From: JBBQYD01 sp942493075 | GTDB lineage: Bacteria > Verrucomicrobiota > Verrucomicrobiia > Limisphaerales > UBA8199 | Direction of reading: 5' to 3' | DNA: 64,000 bases | NCBI GenBank assembly: GCA_942493075.1 | Contig: OW818681.1 | Coordinates: 248,001-312,000, forward strand | Shown: in pieces, positions 1 through 8,405 of the stretch | How positions within the stretch are numbered: position 1 is the first letter of the stretch | Layout of the letters: each line of letters begins with the position of its first letter | Made by a program: the position numbers and the translations under genes | Notes under the pieces: model-generated | Database searches by the model: none | The model's input: only the letters and a program-made list of their open reading frames with translations | What the model was told of the DNA's origin: nothing

Positions 1-404
1 AGGATTGCATGCTCCGCATCTCCTTCAGGATAGCACCAAAGCCCGGCCATAGGTTGCCCGTTGCGCGAACCCAGGTCATACCATATAAGCGCGACATAGG
101 AATTCGTGAATAGTTCGTACTTGAAGTCGGGATAGTTCGCCAACCCTGTGCCCGGGATCCGGGCAATATAATGCGGAACCAGCGCGGAGAGCGACTCGGG
201 GGCAGCACCGTGGTCGCGCTCGTATGCCTCGATGGCAGTGATTAACCCTTCCGCTTTTTGGGCTGCGCTGGCGAACCGCAGTTTCCGGACGGACCACGCT
301 TCAAGACCAGCCCAAATCATCGCGCGATAAGCCAGGAGCAGTAACAGCACAAGACCAATGACGAAGGCGCTCCAGCAAAACCATTTTCGTGCGGCCGGGC
401 TCAT
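1..404 (-). CDS. Hypothetical membrane-anchored protein (C-terminus outside window)
   Basis: An open frame runs from an ATG at 404 down to the window edge with no stop, so about 134 residues are visible and the C-terminus is missing. It begins MSPAARKWFCW and has one hydrophobic stretch at about residues 9-30 (FVIGLVLLLLLAYRAMIW), which reads as a signal anchor. The rest is soluble-looking, with a segment (AAQKAEGLITAIEAYERDHG) that resembles the post-helix region of pseudopilin-like or anchored periplasmic proteins, where an ALVPHYI segment often follows. No family is recognised with confidence. The next gene downstream of its start is LysR at 761, on the same strand. A shorter frame at 76-297 on this strand is an out-of-frame shadow. 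Confidence 0.6.
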   Translation of the reverse strand, partial: MSPAARKWFCWSAFVIGLVLLLLLAYRAMIWAGLEAWSVRKLRFASAAQKAEGLITAIEAYERDHGAAPESLSALVPHYIARIPGTGLANYPDFKYELFTNSYVALIWYDLGSRNGQPMAGLWCYPEGDAEHAI

Positions 405-760
405 GCGGTTATCGAACTACAAAGGTGCGGCCACACGGGAACATAACGCGCTGCCCACATAGCGGAACTGCCGACGAGATGACGCGATACGGGATGAAGC
501 TGAGTCGGCGATAAAAAACAGCGTAGTGGGAAGCCCATGGACAAATCGTGCATTACATTGACCCGGGCGTCTATCAAGAAACAATCGTCGTCCCCCCCGT
601 CCCGATTCTCTCGATTGCGCTGCTCTCCCCGCGTGTAGATTTCACGTGCAGGTCGTGAATGGGAATCATCTGGGTCAATAACGCATGAACCTACGTTAAG
701 AACAGAATAGTGCCGCTACTTTACCTCGGCCATTAGGTGCTCTCTGTCCCAGTGATGAAT
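405..760. other. Intergenic stretch, nothing recognised
   Basis: About 356 bases between the start of the truncated gene and the stop of the LysR gene. Only very short open frames are present, none with a convincing ribosome binding site. I see no tRNA, no strong hairpin followed by a T run, and no copy of the palindromic repeats found elsewhere in the window. It may hold the promoter of the truncated minus-strand gene. Confidence 0.5.
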
Positions 761-1657
761 CTAGGTCCTGCTACCACAAGCACTCCGTACGCATTCGCGC
801 AGCCAGCGATGTGCGGGATCGGCATCCATCCGCGGATGCCAGAGCATTGAAACCGTGAATTCCGGAGTTGCGACTGGCAGGGGGAAACTGTGCATTCCGG
901 CACGCAGATTTCCGGTGTGTCGTTCGGGAACACTGGCGATTAGGTCCGAAGCGCGAGCGAGGCCCACCGCGGTAACAAAGCCGCCAACAATTGTCACGAT
1001 CTCACGTTCCAAACCGAGTGGTGCCAAGGCTTCGTCAATCGGGCCTTTCTCGAGACCCTGTCGCGATACGTGGATATGCCTGCCGGTTGCATAACGGGCG
1101 GGAGTGATCTTGCCTTTGCCTAGTGCGTGACCCTTTCGCACCGCGCCAATGTAACGGTCGCGGAATAGTGCCTGCACCCGCAATTCCGGAGCCGTGGTCT
1201 TCTCCACAACGCCGGTTTCCAAATCGACAGTCCCGTCGCGAAGTGGAGCACTATCTTTATCCGGTTTGAGCACGAAACGTAGTCGCACGCCGGGAGCTTC
1301 CGCGCCGACCCGAGCAATGAGGTCCGGTCCGAAGTTCTCCACAAAGCCTTCGCTGGTCCGCAGCGTGAACATCCGGACAAGTCGTTTCAGATTGAGCTTC
1401 TCAGCCGGCCGGAGGACCGCTTCTCCCTCCTGCACGAGTTGGGCCACCCGCCCGCGGAGTGTGAGTGCCCGGGGTGTGGGAACGAGCCCGCGTCCGGCTC
1501 GGACTAACAGCGGGTCTTCTGTCGTCTCACGCAATCGCGCCAGTGCCCGGCTCATCGCTGACGGACTAAGCCGGAGTTGTTGTGCTGCCCGCGCGACACT
1601 GCCTTGCGTGAGCAGCACATCAAGAGTGACCAGCAAATTGAGGTCAGGTCTGGACAT
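761..1657 (-). CDS. LysR-family transcriptional regulator
   Basis: 298 residues, the usual LysR length. Residues 1-62 form the winged helix-turn-helix (MSRPDLNLLVTLDVLL, then GSVARAAQQLRLSPSAMSRA and LARLRETTEDPLLVR), followed by a linker helix and a two-lobed effector-binding domain from about residue 90 to the end. The ATG at 1657 places the HTH at the exact N-terminus, as is standard. It is divergent from an MFS efflux gene starting at 1758, leaving a 100-bp shared regulatory region, the classic arrangement in which a LysR protein controls the adjacent transporter and itself. The inducer cannot be read from sequence. Confidence 0.93.
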   Translation of the reverse strand: MSRPDLNLLVTLDVLLTQGSVARAAQQLRLSPSAMSRALARLRETTEDPLLVRAGRGLVPTPRALTLRGRVAQLVQEGEAVLRPAEKLNLKRLVRMFTLRTSEGFVENFGPDLIARVGAEAPGVRLRFVLKPDKDSAPLRDGTVDLETGVVEKTTAPELRVQALFRDRYIGAVRKGHALGKGKITPARYATGRHIHVSRQGLEKGPIDEALAPLGLEREIVTIVGGFVTAVGLARASDLIASVPERHTGNLRAGMHSFPLPVATPEFTVSMLWHPRMDADPAHRWLRECVRSACGSRT

Positions 1658-1677
1658 ACGTGAACCCTACTTCGGTT

Positions 1678-1693
1678 TTGGCATGGCGTCCAA
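1678..1693. promoter_or_regulatory. Candidate LysR operator
   Basis: The 100-bp region between the divergent LysR and MFS genes contains the interrupted dyad TTGG-N8-CCAA. LysR proteins usually bind dyads of about this size containing a T-N11-A core in shared promoter regions, so this is a reasonable binding site, but the match is short and could be chance. Confidence 0.3.
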
Positions 1694-1757
1694 CGCACTT
1701 ATTCAATGCAAACGGTGCGTCTTCCGCCATAGCAACTCGCCGCCTAGTTTGTGGCGG

Positions 1758-3260
1758 ATGAAACAAATTAACTCGAAACGCAGTGCCGGAGTCGCCGAAG
1801 CTGATGGGCGCTCGGTTTCGGTCTGGGCGCTCGCGAGTCTTTCGCTGTCCATGTTGTTGTCTTCGCTCGGCACCAGCATCGCCAATGTTGCCTTGCCGAC
1901 CTTGGCACGGAGCTTTGACGCCTCCTTTCAGCAAGTTCAATGGGTCGTTCTCGCTTATCTCCTTGCCGTCACCACGCTGATTGTGAGTGTCGGTCGACTG
2001 GGGGACATTATTGGCCGCCGTCGGCTGTTCCTTGCAGGAATCCTGCTGTTCACCGGCGGTTCCATACTGTGCGGGGCGGCGCCTGCGCTCTGGTCGTTGA
2101 TTGCTGCCCGGGGAGTGCAAGGTGTCGGCGCCGCCGTCATGATGGCCCTCACCATGGCGTTTGTTGGGGACGCCGTTCCAAAGGCGAAAACCGGCAGTGC
2201 CATGGGGTTGCTCGGAACGATGTCTGCGATTGGAACTGCACTTGGCCCGTCACTCGGCGGCGCTCTGATCGCCGGAGTCGGTTGGCGGTCCATCTTCCTC
2301 CTCAATGTGCCTCTGGGCATCTTGGCCTTTAGTCTGGCGTATCGTTGTTTGCCCGTTGATCGATCGAATCCGAACCCTGCTCGGGGTGATTTCGACAAAG
2401 TGGGCACATTATTGCTAGCCCTGACGCTCGCCGCTTATGCACTCGCCATGACCTTCGGTCGCGGCCATTTCAGCTCACTAAACCTGATCCTCCTGCTGGC
2501 TGCGATCGCAGGCATTGGCCTATTCGTCGTTGCCGAGAACAGAGTGGAATGGCCATTGATCCAGTTGCAGATGTTCCGTGACCGGGTGTTAAGTGCGAGC
2601 CTTGCCATGAGCGCTCTCGTCTCGACGGTAATGATGGCGACGCTGGTGGTCGGACCGTTCTATCTCTCCGGGGCGCTCGGGCTCGATGCGGCCACGGTGG
2701 GCCTCGTCTTGTCGGTCGGCCCCTTGGTCGCTGCGCTTTCGGGCGTGCCTGCCGGTCGTATTACGGACCGGTTTGGCTCCCAACGGACAACCCTGGCTGG
2801 GCTGATCGGAATAGCGATTGGCTCCGTTAGCCTGTCCCTGTTGCCGTCAGCTCTCGGCGTCCCGGGCTACCTCGCTCCCATCGCAATCATTACCGCCAGC
2901 TATGGTGTGTTTCAGACGGCCAACAATACCGCAGCGATGGCCGATATCCGTTCGGACCAGCGAGGCGTAGTTTCAGGAATGCTTAACCTATCGCGCAATC
3001 TCGGGCTCATCACGGGTGCCTCTGCAATGGGAGCAGTGTTTTCGCTCGCTGCGAGGACCACAGACTTTACAGCGGCGCACCCTGAGAGCGTTGTTACTGG
3101 CATGCGCGTCACTTTCGCAGTCGCGGCGGGTTTGGCCCTTGTTGCCCTCGGGATTGCGATCGGAAGCCGTTCGGTCGCCGCTCACCTGATCGAAGCGCAA
3201 CGCGCTGGGCATGGCGAGGTACTTTGCCCTCGCCGGCTTTGTGTCGATGCTGAGGATTGA
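1758..3260 (+). CDS. MFS drug:H+ antiporter, DHA2 (14-TM) family
   Basis: Integral inner-membrane efflux protein. The ATG at 1758 is chosen because the in-frame sequence upstream reads across the divergent LysR gene. From there it is 500 residues, right for 14-TM antiporters of the EmrB/QacA type. The family signature is visible after the first membrane segment: SIANVALPTLARSF, then the TM2-3 loop GRLGDIIGRRRLF (motif A) and, in TM5, the antiporter motif region GLLGTMSAIGTALGPSLGG. A second motif-A-like loop, GRITDRFGSQRT, begins the C-terminal half. Divergent from the LysR regulator, which probably controls it. Substrate unknown. Confidence 0.92.
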   Translation: MKQINSKRSAGVAEADGRSVSVWALASLSLSMLLSSLGTSIANVALPTLARSFDASFQQVQWVVLAYLLAVTTLIVSVGRLGDIIGRRRLFLAGILLFTGGSILCGAAPALWSLIAARGVQGVGAAVMMALTMAFVGDAVPKAKTGSAMGLLGTMSAIGTALGPSLGGALIAGVGWRSIFLLNVPLGILAFSLAYRCLPVDRSNPNPARGDFDKVGTLLLALTLAAYALAMTFGRGHFSSLNLILLLAAIAGIGLFVVAENRVEWPLIQLQMFRDRVLSASLAMSALVSTVMMATLVVGPFYLSGALGLDAATVGLVLSVGPLVAALSGVPAGRITDRFGSQRTTLAGLIGIAIGSVSLSLLPSALGVPGYLAPIAIITASYGVFQTANNTAAMADIRSDQRGVVSGMLNLSRNLGLITGASAMGAVFSLAARTTDFTAAHPESVVTGMRVTFAVAAGLALVALGIAIGSRSVAAHLIEAQRAGHGEVLCPRRLCVDAED

Positions 3261-3340
3261 CCCAGGAGGCCCGCTTAAGATCTTGCTCATCGCGTGACGA
3301 CACAGATAGCGTGGTTGTTGTGTAAGTCCTTGATTATCAG

Positions 3341-3417
3341 TGGCGCGCCCGCCGCGACTCGAACGCGGGACCCTCTGCTTAGAAGGCAGATGCTCTATCC
3401 AACTGAGCTACGGGCGC
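3341..3417 (-). tRNA. tRNA-Arg (anticodon TCT)
   Basis: Reading the minus strand, a full cloverleaf is present: acceptor stem GCGCCCG pairing with CGGGCGC, D arm with AGCTCAGTTGGATAGAGC, anticodon stem TCTGC/GCAGA around the loop CTTCTAA (anticodon TCT, reading AGA), and T arm GCGTTCGAGTCGC. A discriminator G is followed by an encoded CCA at 3341-3343. Without CCA the gene is 3344-3417 (74 nt). No integrase or attachment-site duplication was noticed beside it. Confidence 0.96.
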
Positions 3418-3680
3418 ACATTGTTAAGCCGCAAGGGCTTGTTCGATGGAGCCCATCAGGGCTTTGCCGACTTGATACTGCTGTCGGGTTTTGCTCGGGT
3501 GTTTTATGACTGGCCTGTCCCGAACAGTCCCGGGCATAGGCTCGGCGGTTGACGCAGTATGCCCATGCTTTCCGGCAGGTTCCATCTGGCATCTACTATG
3601 CCCGCTTGCGTGTCAAAGGCAAGCCGATCTGAAAAATCTGAAAGCCTTCGACGGGCAGACCGGGTAGCACGGGGCAGCCT

Positions 3681-5486
3681 TCAGCTTCTGTTGGAGGCCA
3701 GGAGCCACTTAACCTCATACGGTTTGAGGAGGGCAGGGGACCGGTCGTAGCGGTCTGTCGTTGGAGTAGTGGAAGTCAGATTTCTCCAGGTATTCCGTGA
3801 GTCAGTTAGGTCCGGAGGGAGTTCCAGTAGAATTTCGCTACTCGTTATGTTGTGGAGGCACAGCACGCTTTCTCCGGTTGCAGGGTCGGTGCGCAGGACT
3901 CCGAAAATCTGGTTGCCCATGCTGAGAATTTTCTGCTGTGCGCGTGGGCTGAATGCAGAATGGGCGCGGCGAACTTTCAATAGTTCCGTAAGCCGCCCGA
4001 AAACCAGGTGGCGCAGGTGTCCGGGGAGGTCGAGTTCGATTCCGAGTGTGGCTGCGTCGAGCTTTTGTCGGTTAATGCGACGGTTGATGCCCGTCTCAAT
4101 GGCGCTCTTCCGATCGTTGCGCGAACCCACCATCGAATGGAAGTAGATTCCAGGCACACCAGCCAGGGCGAACATGATCGCGTGTGCGGCTACAAATCGA
4201 TCCACCTGTGTCAGCAATGGCTCGGAATTCATCGGATCATTCAAGGCGTCGAAATATACGATGTTCATTTCGTAAGGGCTGCTGGAGCCGTCCGCGTTTT
4301 GTTTGTAATTGATGAAGCCTCCGTGTGCCTGGCAGCGCTCGACAAGGAAGCCTATCTCTGATTCAGGCAGAATGCCGCGTGCCGGGTTCAGCCCGATCCC
4401 ATCGTGCGATGCGAGGAAGTTAAAGAACGTAGTCTCCGCGGACGGGGGCGTGAGTTCTGCAGCCCATTGATTGAGGTAGGAGGCGTCTCCACGAGACAAG
4501 GCGTGCAGCACCAGGGGTGGCAGCGCGAAGTTATATACTAATTGAGCTTCGTTTCGTCCGTCTCCGAAATAGGAAATGTTGTCCCGATGCGGCACGTTTG
4601 TTTCAGTAATGAGCTTCACGTGGGGTGCTGCGCTGTCGAGCACGGCACGCATGAGTTGGATGATGGTGTGGGTTTGCGGCAGATGAATGCAACTTGTGCC
4701 GATTTCCTTCCAAAGATAAGCGATCGCATCGAGGCGGATGAACCGCGCGCCGTGTGCCACGTAGAAAAGCAGTACTTCAAGCAAGGCCAAGAGCACTGCA
4801 GGGTTCTTCGCGTTGAGATCCACCTGGTCGGCGCTGAAGGTGGTCCAAACCTTTTCCGGTCCACGCGCTGTGTTGAACTCCGTCAGCAAGGGCAGGGTGC
4901 GGGGGCGCACCACACCCGACAAATCGGGTGTGCCCTGCACGGTGACGAAGAAATCTCGGAACGCGGGTTCGTCTTCAATGAAGCGCTTGAACCAAGCACT
5001 CTGTGCGGACATGTGGTTGAAGACCGCATCGAACATGAGGTCGAAATCACGGGCGAGATCCGCGACGTCTTTCCAACTGCCATACTCGGGTGCCACGGCG
5101 TAGTAATCCTTTACTGAGAAGCCGTCGTCGGAAGTCCAAGGATAGAAGGGCAGGATATGGACGGCGCTGATGGCCTCCCGCATTCGTGTGCGACAGAAAG
5201 CAGCCAGGGTTTGCAGAGGCGCCTTTCCCGGTTCAGTCACCTGATCGGCATACGTAATCAGCACGATGTCATTCTGGGAAAGCTCCGAGGTTGTCCCACG
5301 CTTCGCAGGAACAACTAGCGCCAGGGTGTCAGAGACTTGTTTGGCGGCTGCCTGAGCAGTGCCAGGGCCGTAGAGCAGTGTGAGCAGTTCGTGGATTCGC
5401 GCCTCCCGCGCATCCGCCTGTTGCGGTGATGCCATGCCACACCTTAGCTCGGCGAAATGTGGCTGCAAGCATTGGCGCACATTCAT
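3681..5486 (-). CDS. GH13_18 sugar phosphorylase (sucrose / glucosylglycerate phosphorylase type)
   Basis: Family GH13 subfamily 18 enzymes phosphorolyse alpha-glucosides such as sucrose, sucrose-6-phosphate, glucosylglycerol or glucosylglycerate to glucose-1-phosphate. The start is set at ATG 5486, preceded by GGGGAGG at good spacing, giving 601 residues; the frame is open further up but without a site. The expected blocks are present: HILPFYPWTSDDGFSVKDY near the N-terminus, the nucleophile in FIRLDA (about D253), the acid/base in LITETN (about E295) and the transition-state stabiliser in FLASHDG (about D362). The length above classical sucrose phosphorylase (about 500) fits the glucosylglycerate/glucosylglycerol group better. 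A GT4 glycosyltransferase is divergent from it, 84 bp away. Exact substrate is not decidable here. Confidence 0.9.
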   Translation of the reverse strand: MNVRQCLQPHFAELRCGMASPQQADAREARIHELLTLLYGPGTAQAAAKQVSDTLALVVPAKRGTTSELSQNDIVLITYADQVTEPGKAPLQTLAAFCRTRMREAISAVHILPFYPWTSDDGFSVKDYYAVAPEYGSWKDVADLARDFDLMFDAVFNHMSAQSAWFKRFIEDEPAFRDFFVTVQGTPDLSGVVRPRTLPLLTEFNTARGPEKVWTTFSADQVDLNAKNPAVLLALLEVLLFYVAHGARFIRLDAIAYLWKEIGTSCIHLPQTHTIIQLMRAVLDSAAPHVKLITETNVPHRDNISYFGDGRNEAQLVYNFALPPLVLHALSRGDASYLNQWAAELTPPSAETTFFNFLASHDGIGLNPARGILPESEIGFLVERCQAHGGFINYKQNADGSSSPYEMNIVYFDALNDPMNSEPLLTQVDRFVAAHAIMFALAGVPGIYFHSMVGSRNDRKSAIETGINRRINRQKLDAATLGIELDLPGHLRHLVFGRLTELLKVRRAHSAFSPRAQQKILSMGNQIFGVLRTDPATGESVLCLHNITSSEILLELPPDLTDSRNTWRNLTSTTPTTDRYDRSPALLKPYEVKWLLASNRS

Positions 5487-5570
5487 TGAAAGAAATCCTC
5501 CCCGCCGTTGCGAAAGGCTCAGCCTCGGGTATCTTGGGGCCGTAGAAAAGCAGCCCCACAATCAAAGGCA

Positions 5571-6860
5571 ATGGCAACCAGCATCATCACTACGGGCGCA
5601 CCCAAGCGCATCGGTTTTGTTTCCACACGTTTTCACGGGACCGACGGGGTCACGCTGGAAGCCAAGAAATGGGCGCATATGCTGGGCGGTATGGAGCATC
5701 AATCCTTCTGGATGGCCGGCATGTTAGACACGCCTCCCGAGATGAGCCACCTGGCGCCCCTGGCGTATTTCGGCCACGCTCGTGTTGCCGCGTTACAGGC
5801 CACGCTATTCGGGGTGACCACACGGTCCAGGGCGATCACTGATGACATACAAGAAATCAAGAACGCTCTCAAAGACGAGCTATACCGGTTCATCGAGAAA
5901 TTTCGGCTGGAGGTCATCATCCCTCAGAACATCCTGGCCATTCCGATGCACGTCCCGCTTGGTTTGGCCATGACAGAGGTTCTGGCGGAGACCGGCCTGC
6001 CTTCAATCGCACATCATCATGATTTCGCCTGGGAACGCGAACGGTTCGTTGTGAGTGCCGTGAATGATTACTTGCGCGCCGCTTTCCCGGGAGCATTGCC
6101 GGGCATGGAACACGTCGTTATCAATTCCATGGCACAAAAGGAAATGGCACGCCGTTGCGGACGGTCCGCATCGGTGATCCCGAACGTGCTCGATTTCGAA
6201 ACCCCTGCGCCGGGTTTGGACGACTATAACAGGGATCTGCGCAAGGAAATCGGGCTTGCCGATGACGACTGGCTGATTCTTCAGCCCACACGGGTTGTAG
6301 CGCGCAAAGGTATTGAGCACGCCATCGAGTTGGTTCGCCGCCTCAAAGATCCGCGCGCAAAGCTTGTCATCTCACATCCGCCAGGAGATGAGGGAGACGA
6401 CTACATCAAACTGCTGCGCGAGCGCATTGATGACGCGAAGATCAACGTTTTGTTCATCTCCGATCGTGTGGGCGATCAGAGAGGGATGACTTTGGATGGC
6501 AGAAAAGTTTATACCTTATTCGACGTTTATCCACATGCCGATCTCGTCACCTACCCCAGCCACTATGAAGGATTTGGCAACGCCTTCCTTGAGGCAGTTT
6601 ACTTCCGAAAACCCGTGGTGGTGAACGCCTACGCGGTCTTCGCGCGCGATATCGATCCGCTTGGATTCCAGTGCATCGAGATGAACCAACTCGTGAGCAA
6701 CCAGGTTGTCGAGAAGACACGGGAATTGCTGCGCAATACCAGTCTGCGCGAGAGTTGGGCGACTGTTAACTACGACCTGGCGGTGAAGTACTTTTCGTTC
6801 TCGGTAGCGCGCCGAAAGCTGGCAGCCCGGCTCGCTAACCTGTTCGGTGAAGGAGTCTGA
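5571..6860 (+). CDS. GT4 family glycosyltransferase
   Basis: 429 residues from the ATG at 5571 (upstream in-frame codons overlap the divergent promoter). The fold is GT-B: an N-terminal Rossmann half beginning RIGFVSTRFHGTDGVTLEAKKWA and a C-terminal half with LILQPTRVVARKGIEHAIEL, FISDRVG and the donor-binding E-x7-E motif in YEGFGNAFLEAV. These are hallmarks of retaining GT4 enzymes using a nucleotide-sugar donor. It is divergent from a GH13_18 phosphorylase and followed after 18 bp by chrA. The pairing with the phosphorylase suggests synthesis of the same small glucoside, perhaps a compatible solute, but that is inference. Confidence 0.87.
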   Translation: MATSIITTGAPKRIGFVSTRFHGTDGVTLEAKKWAHMLGGMEHQSFWMAGMLDTPPEMSHLAPLAYFGHARVAALQATLFGVTTRSRAITDDIQEIKNALKDELYRFIEKFRLEVIIPQNILAIPMHVPLGLAMTEVLAETGLPSIAHHHDFAWERERFVVSAVNDYLRAAFPGALPGMEHVVINSMAQKEMARRCGRSASVIPNVLDFETPAPGLDDYNRDLRKEIGLADDDWLILQPTRVVARKGIEHAIELVRRLKDPRAKLVISHPPGDEGDDYIKLLRERIDDAKINVLFISDRVGDQRGMTLDGRKVYTLFDVYPHADLVTYPSHYEGFGNAFLEAVYFRKPVVVNAYAVFARDIDPLGFQCIEMNQLVSNQVVEKTRELLRNTSLRESWATVNYDLAVKYFSFSVARRKLAARLANLFGEGV

Positions 6861-6878
6861 AAGGGAAGACCGAGGCGT

Positions 6879-8120
6879 TTGGACTCAGCCTTAAACCAAC
6901 CCAATCACAGTCGGCAACCGAGCTCCGGTTCGGCAGGTCACGGGGCGCTTTTCCAGGTCGGCTGCACATTCCTGAAGCTGGGGTGCATTTCGTTCGGGGG
7001 CCCCATCGCGCACCTCGGTTACTTGCGCGAGGAATGCGTCGTCCGCAAAGGCTGGATCGATGACGCGAAGTACAGCGACCTTGTCGCCCTGTGCCAATTT
7101 CTGCCCGGGCCATCCAGCAGCCAGATGGTGTTTGCGCTAGGCATGCATCGTGCAGGGTGGCTGGGAGGACTTCTTGCCTCGCTCTGTTTTACGCTGCCAT
7201 CGGCCGTTCTCATGATTGCTTTCGCCTACGGTGTCAGCATGCTGGGGGATTTGAGAAACGCCGGTTGGTTGCACGGGCTTAAGCTCGCAGCGGTGGCGGT
7301 AGTCGCTCAGGCGGTGCTCGGCATGCGGCGCAGCCTCTGCCCTGACCGGCCACGATTGAGCATCGCAGCCACATCCGCAGCCCTCCTGATGGTCATGACG
7401 GGCGCACTTCCTCAGATCGGAGTGCTTATTGCGGGCGGGCTTGTTGGATGGCTCTTGTATGGTCGTTCCGCAAAACCAACCACCGCCACACCAAAGACGC
7501 GGTTACGTGACCATCTCACGGCTGGGAGAGTTCTGCTGCTGTTTTTGCTTCTGCTCATCCTGCTCCCCGTTCTGGCCGCAGCAACCGGAATCAAACAACT
7601 CGCCGTGTTCGACAGTTTTTATCGTGCGGGGTCACTGGTTTTTGGCGGCGGCCATGTGGTCCTGCCGTTATTGCGGGCTGAGGTAGTGCCGACCGGTTGG
7701 GTCAGCGACGACGCGTTCCTCGCAGGTTATGGCGCGGCACAGGCTGTGCCGGGCCCGCTGTTCACGTTTGCGGGTTACCTGGGCGCCATTATGGAACCCG
7801 GGCAACACGCGTGGCTGCGCGGTGTGTGGTGCTTGCTGGCGATCTTTCTGCCAGCATGGTTGCTGATTGGAGGCGCGCTGCCATTCTGGCAGATGTTCAG
7901 AGCCAAGGCATGGGCGCAGGCAGTTTTGGCCGGAGCCAACGCCGCTGTAGCAGGAATCCTGTTGGCAGCTTTCCTTAACCCGGTCTGGAGCGAAGGTGTG
8001 AAGAACCCGCGGGATGTCGCCGCAGCGGTGATTGCGTTCACGTTGCTTCACTGGTGGAAGCTTCCGCCCTGGCTTCTGGTTCTGCTAGCCGCTTGTGCAG
8101 GACAATGGGTTCTGCGCTGA
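6879..8120 (+). CDS. chrA: Chromate transporter ChrA, two-domain form
   Basis: 413 residues with two homologous CHR halves, the long-chain form of the chromate ion transporter family. The first half carries FLKLGCISFGGPIAHLGYLREE and QFLPGPSSSQ; the second carries FGGGHVVLPLLRAEVV and QAVPGPLFTFAGYLGAI. About ten hydrophobic segments are visible. The start is a TTG at 6879, a few bases after GAGGCG; no ATG or GTG lies between it and the first conserved block, so the exact N-terminus is uncertain. It lies only 18 bp after the glycosyltransferase stop and may be co-transcribed. The family exports chromate, often by sulfate-related antiport; function here is by homology. Confidence 0.93.
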   Translation: MDSALNQPNHSRQPSSGSAGHGALFQVGCTFLKLGCISFGGPIAHLGYLREECVVRKGWIDDAKYSDLVALCQFLPGPSSSQMVFALGMHRAGWLGGLLASLCFTLPSAVLMIAFAYGVSMLGDLRNAGWLHGLKLAAVAVVAQAVLGMRRSLCPDRPRLSIAATSAALLMVMTGALPQIGVLIAGGLVGWLLYGRSAKPTTATPKTRLRDHLTAGRVLLLFLLLLILLPVLAAATGIKQLAVFDSFYRAGSLVFGGGHVVLPLLRAEVVPTGWVSDDAFLAGYGAAQAVPGPLFTFAGYLGAIMEPGQHAWLRGVWCLLAIFLPAWLLIGGALPFWQMFRAKAWAQAVLAGANAAVAGILLAAFLNPVWSEGVKNPRDVAAAVIAFTLLHWWKLPPWLLVLLAACAGQWVLR

Positions 8121-8140
8121 GGAGAGTGGTGAACTTTAGT

Positions 8141-8214
8141 GGTGGGGCGATCTCGCCGCAGATCGCCTTCTGTGGTGTTTGAACAATGGCGGCCTCTGGC
8201 GAGGCCACCGTACC
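8141..8214. repeat. REPIN-like element, diverged copy
   Basis: A 74-bp element whose two ends are inverted, each a GGT(A/G)-type tetranucleotide followed by a palindrome. The left end reads GGTGGGGCGATCTCGCC then GCAGATCGCC, and the right end on the other strand reads GGTACGGTGGCCTCGCC then AGAGGCCGCC. It belongs with the copies at 54932, 62134 and 63457: the CTCGCC loop region is shared while the stem bases differ in a paired way (GATC here, GGCC elsewhere). It lies between chrA and the repeat protein gene. Confidence 0.6.
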
Positions 8215-8405
8215 CAATCACCCGCCTTCGCCTCGCCACCCGTTCTTGCATGCCTTCGATGAGATCACGGATTCAACCTGTGATGAAAATGGCTCTCGAA
8301 GGGTCAGACTTTCGAGACCTTTCAGAGTCGTCATATACTGTCTTGACTTCAGATCTACGATTTTGAGATGCTCAGATCGTCACAAGTTTGAAACTGGCGA
8401 TCCAC

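Noticed and set aside
1194..1757. N-terminal extension of the MFS gene (188 more codons)
   Set aside because: It would read antisense through the LysR gene and has no MFS character; ATG 1758 gives the normal length.
3341..3417. tRNA-Arg as an integration site for a genomic island
   Set aside because: No integrase gene and no direct repeat of the tRNA 3' end were seen in the flanking sequence.
4542..5117. 191-codon plus-strand frame antisense to the phosphorylase gene
   Set aside because: Opposes a well-supported enzyme gene with all catalytic motifs; no independent support.
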